A program made the translations under genes and the position numbers. Positions 5,465 through 7,375 of a DNA stretch of 7,375 bases are shown here, in pieces; the first letter of the stretch is position 1, and each line of letters starts with the position of its first letter. The DNA comes from Nocardia sp. (lineage in GTDB: Bacteria; Actinomycetota; Actinomycetes; Mycobacteriales; Mycobacteriaceae), in NCBI GenBank assembly GCA_013361595.1, contig JABFXT010000551.1, positions 1 through 7,375 on the forward strand, in the 5' to 3' direction. The notes beneath the pieces were generated by a model. That model searched no databases, was not told the DNA's origin, and saw only the letters and a list, made by a program, of their open reading frames with translations.

Positions 5465-6973
5465 ATGCTCGATCTGGAAACGCGCTGGCAGCTGCATCCC
5501 CGAGTGGCGCTGCGCCCGGAACCCTTCGGCGCGCTGCTCTACCACTTCGGGACCCGCAAACTGTCGTTCCTGAAAAATCCGCGGATCGTCGAGATCGTGC
5601 GCTCCCTGCCCGGGCACACCTCGGCCCGTGCGGCCATCCGGGCCGCCGGGATCGAGGACTCGGCCGCCGATCCGTACATCCGGGCGCTGGGGGACCTGGC
5701 CGATTCGCAGATGATCCAGCACGCGCCGGCGACGGCTGTGCTCGGCGAGCCCGCACCCTTCACCGGGGTGGGCCCGGCCGATCCGGCGGTACGGCTGGTG
5801 GACCGTTTCGAATCGGGACTGGCGGCCCCGATCTGCCTCACCTGGGAACTCACCTACGCGTGCAATCTCTCGTGTGTGCACTGTCTGTCCTCGTCGGGGC
5901 GGCGTGATCCCGGGGAACTCAGTACCGAGCAGTGCAAGGCGCTCATCGACGAATTCCAGCGGATGCAGGTGTTCTACGTGAACATCGGTGGTGGTGAACC
6001 CACTGTGCGGCCGGATTTCTGGGAACTGGTCGATTACGCGACCTCGCATCAGGTCGGCGTGAAATTCTCCACCAATGGAGTGCGCATCACTCCCGAGGTC
6101 GCGCAGCGGCTCGCCGCCAGCGATTACGTGGACGTACAGATTTCGCTGGACGGTGCCGACGCCGAGGTGAACGACGCCGTGCGCGGGGCGGGTAGCTACG
6201 CCACCGCGATACGGGCGCTGGAGAATCTCGCGAATGCCGGATTCCGGGACGCGAAATTGTCCGTGGTGGCGACTCGGCACAATATCGATCAACTCGACCA
6301 GTTCAAGGAGATCGCCGACCGGTACGGCGCCACCCTGCGGCTCACCCGGCTCCGGCCCTCGGGCCGCGGTGCCGATGTGTGGGACGAACTGCATCCGCTC
6401 CCGGAACAGCAGCGCACGCTCTACGAGTGGCTGGTCCGCAACGGCGACGGCGTACTCACCGGAGATTCGTTCTTCCACCTCTCCGCCTACGGTCAGGCCC
6501 TGCCGGGTCTGAACATGTGCGGGGCGGGCCGGGTCGTATGCCTGGTCGATCCGCTGGGCGACGTCTACGCCTGCCCGTTCGCGATCCACGAGAAATTCCA
6601 TGCCGGGAATGTGGTCACCGACGGCGGTTTCGCCACGGTGTGGCGGGAATCGGAGCTGTTCGGGGAACTGCGGGAGCCCAGTGGTGGTGGCGCCTGTGCC
6701 TCGTGCGCGCACTACGACTCCTGCCGCGGTGGTTGTATGGCCGCGAAGTTCTTCACCGGGCTGCCCGCCGACGGTCCCGATCCGGAATGTGTCCAGGGCT
6801 ACGGGGAAGCGGCACTGGCCGCCACCGGACGGGTGATCCCACGTCCGGCGGTGGACCACTCCCGCAAGACCGCGCCGCGCCGGTCGCGTTCCGGTGGCGG
6901 CCCGATCCCGCTGACGCTGCTGCCGCCGTCGCGGCCGCCGGCCCGTGCGTGTGACGAAAGCCCGCTCGTGTGA
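5465..6973 (+). CDS. mftBC: MftB-MftC fusion: RRE chaperone domain plus radical SAM/SPASM mycofactocin maturase
   Basis: A single 502-residue frame. Residues 1 to about 86 (WQLHPRVALRPEPFGALLYH through LADSQMIQ) are a complete MftB, the small RiPP-recognition protein that binds the MftA leader. An Ala/Pro/Gly-rich linker (about 87-106) leads into MftC, beginning near VRLVDRFESGL. The radical SAM [4Fe-4S] motif CNLSCVHC is at 133-140 and GGGEP at 175-179. The SPASM cysteines are C352, C359, C370, C411, C414, C420, C424 and C442. The tail ACDESPLV matches the conserved MftC end. MftC decarboxylates the MftA terminal Tyr and forms the Val-Tyr bond. The two proteins are normally separate genes, and there is no stop codon between them here. 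An in-frame GTG at 5768 could restart MftC but has no good ribosome site. The fusion start has GGGAG (5454-5458) upstream. All catalytic motifs are intact. Confidence 0.95.
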   Translation: MLDLETRWQLHPRVALRPEPFGALLYHFGTRKLSFLKNPRIVEIVRSLPGHTSARAAIRAAGIEDSAADPYIRALGDLADSQMIQHAPATAVLGEPAPFTGVGPADPAVRLVDRFESGLAAPICLTWELTYACNLSCVHCLSSSGRRDPGELSTEQCKALIDEFQRMQVFYVNIGGGEPTVRPDFWELVDYATSHQVGVKFSTNGVRITPEVAQRLAASDYVDVQISLDGADAEVNDAVRGAGSYATAIRALENLANAGFRDAKLSVVATRHNIDQLDQFKEIADRYGATLRLTRLRPSGRGADVWDELHPLPEQQRTLYEWLVRNGDGVLTGDSFFHLSAYGQALPGLNMCGAGRVVCLVDPLGDVYACPFAIHEKFHAGNVVTDGGFATVWRESELFGELREPSGGGACASCAHYDSCRGGCMAAKFFTGLPADGPDPECVQGYGEAALAATGRVIPRPAVDHSRKTAPRRSRSGGGPIPLTLLPPSRPPARACDESPLV

Positions 6974-6984
6974 GAAGTATCCGG

Positions 6985-7032
6985 AAGACCGTCCGGAGCG
7001 TCGATAGCCAGGTCGTTGCTCCGGGCGGTCTT
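6985..7032 (+). terminator. Strong intrinsic-type terminator after mftBC
   Basis: AAGACCGTCCGGAGC (6985-6999) pairs with GCTCCGGGCGGTCTT (7018-7032). This gives a 15-bp stem with a single U-G wobble and an 18-nt loop, ending in TTT. It begins 11 nt after the mftBC stop. It should end the mftA-mftBC transcript before mftF, which is unusual for an mft operon. Confidence 0.75.
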
Positions 7033-7036
7033 TCAT

Positions 7037-7093
7037 ACCGGCGCAACAGTGCCGGTGACCCATTTCATGTCCGCGCCGCCGGTTGTTCCGGCG
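7037..7093. repeat. Two further small hairpins before mftF
   Basis: ACCGGC (7037-7042) pairs with GCCGGT (7051-7056), and CGCCGG (7077-7082) pairs with CCGGCG (7088-7093). Both are perfect 6-bp stems with loops of 8 and 5 nt. They extend the structured spacer downstream of the terminator. Such short GC stems can arise by chance in this composition. Confidence 0.35.
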
Positions 7094-7153
7094 AATTCTT
7101 CCGGTCGAAACACTTTTTCCCGGACTGCTGATGTCTCGTATCGAATCGGCAGT

Positions 7154-7159
7154 TACCAT
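7154..7159 (+). promoter_or_regulatory. Candidate -10 element for a leaderless mftF transcript
   Basis: TACCAT fits the actinobacterial -10 consensus TAnnnT and ends 7 nt before the mftF ATG, so transcription would begin at or next to the A of the start codon. There is no Shine-Dalgarno sequence before this ATG, which agrees with leaderless translation. No clear -35 is visible. Confidence 0.4.
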
Positions 7160-7166
7160 CCGTGGA

Positions 7167-7375
7167 ATGCGCAATGATCGCCTGCCCGACGGATTCGGGG
7201 TGCGGATCGACCCACGGGTACGCGCATACTCGGGGGGTCGAATCCTTATCGGAGGTTCACCTGCCCGGTTGCTGCGCCTTGCCCCGGAAGCCGCCGAAAT
7301 GATCGGCGACGGCTATCTCGAGGTGAACGGCCCGCAATCGGCGGTGGTAGCCAGACGGCTACTGGATTCGGGAGT
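7167..7375 (+). CDS. mftF: Mycofactocin glycosyltransferase MftF, N-terminal part (cut by window edge)
   Basis: Sixty-nine codons are visible, beginning [20 protein letters not shown] and including [19 protein letters not shown] and [10 protein letters not shown]. The RLPDGF-V-ID-RV and GGSPxRLLRLxP segments are those of the MftF N-terminus. MftF is a GT2-family glycosyltransferase of about 470 residues that decorates the matured cofactor with a beta-1,4-glucan chain. The catalytic domain lies beyond the window. ATG 7167 is the only sensible start, because MftF homologues begin just before RLPDGF. In standard loci mftD and mftE come between mftC and mftF; here mftF follows mftBC by 193 nt with a terminator in between. 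Confidence 0.9.
   Translation, partial: MRNDRLPDGFGVRIDPRVRAYSGGRILIGGSPARLLRLAPEAAEMIGDGYLEVNGPQSAVVARRLLDSG

Noticed and set aside
5768..5770. Internal GTG as an independent mftC start
   Set aside because: There is no stop codon for MftB before it and no Shine-Dalgarno, so a fusion protein is the simpler reading; weak internal initiation cannot be excluded.
5051..7174. A 707-codon open frame on the minus strand opposite mftA and mftBC
   Set aside because: It is antisense to well-recognised mft genes, is Arg/Gly-rich without recognisable domains, and is the usual by-product of high-GC codon bias.
1..7375. tRNA, rRNA, CRISPR arrays, transposases or phage genes
   Set aside because: No cloverleaf-like sequence, regular repeat-spacer array, or transposase/integrase reading frame was seen.

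Overview
The window is high-GC actinobacterial DNA. It carries mycofactocin (mft) biosynthesis genes and a 3-ketosteroid 9-alpha-hydroxylase-type reductase preceded by a KstR-like operator. That combination points to the Mycobacteriales; Nocardia or a relative such as Rhodococcus is my best guess, but the sequence alone does not fix the genus.

Left block (1-2926): the 5' end of a LysR-type regulator on the minus strand is cut by the window edge. It diverges from a two-gene plus-strand unit, an MFS transporter followed 7 nt later by a FAD-dependent oxidoreductase (FAD_oxidored type). The 169-nt divergent region holds a perfect CATACC/GGTATG inverted repeat, a plausible LysR site. This looks like an uptake-and-oxidation cassette for an unidentified small molecule.

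Middle block (2927-4894): a convergent intergenic region with a tandem 20-bp repeat and a strong hairpin separates the first block from two minus-strand genes, a TetR-family regulator and, downstream, a KshB-like FAD/[2Fe-2S] reductase. The reductase has its own likely promoter. A 24-bp near-palindrome matching the KstR consensus TnnAACnnGTTnnA overlaps it and runs into the last codons of tetR.

Right block (4895-7375): a 404-nt regulatory region with a perfect 17-bp palindrome, a roughly 40-bp imperfect direct repeat and a second operator-like motif leads to mycofactocin genes. mftA encodes a 49-residue precursor ending IDGMCGVY. It is followed 16 nt later by one 502-codon reading frame that joins MftB (the RiPP-recognition chaperone) to MftC (the radical SAM/SPASM maturase). 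A 15-bp stem terminator follows immediately, and then the start of mftF (glycosyltransferase) with its own possible leaderless promoter. mftD and mftE, usually found between mftC and mftF, are absent here.

Together, MftA would be bound by the MftB domain and modified at its C-terminal Val-Tyr by the MftC domain of the same polypeptide; MftF would later glycosylate the product. The peptidase (MftE) and dehydrogenase (MftD) steps must be encoded elsewhere or be missing. The most notable points are the in-frame MftB-MftC fusion, the shortened and transcriptionally split mft locus, and the steroid-type reductase with its KstR-like operator next door.
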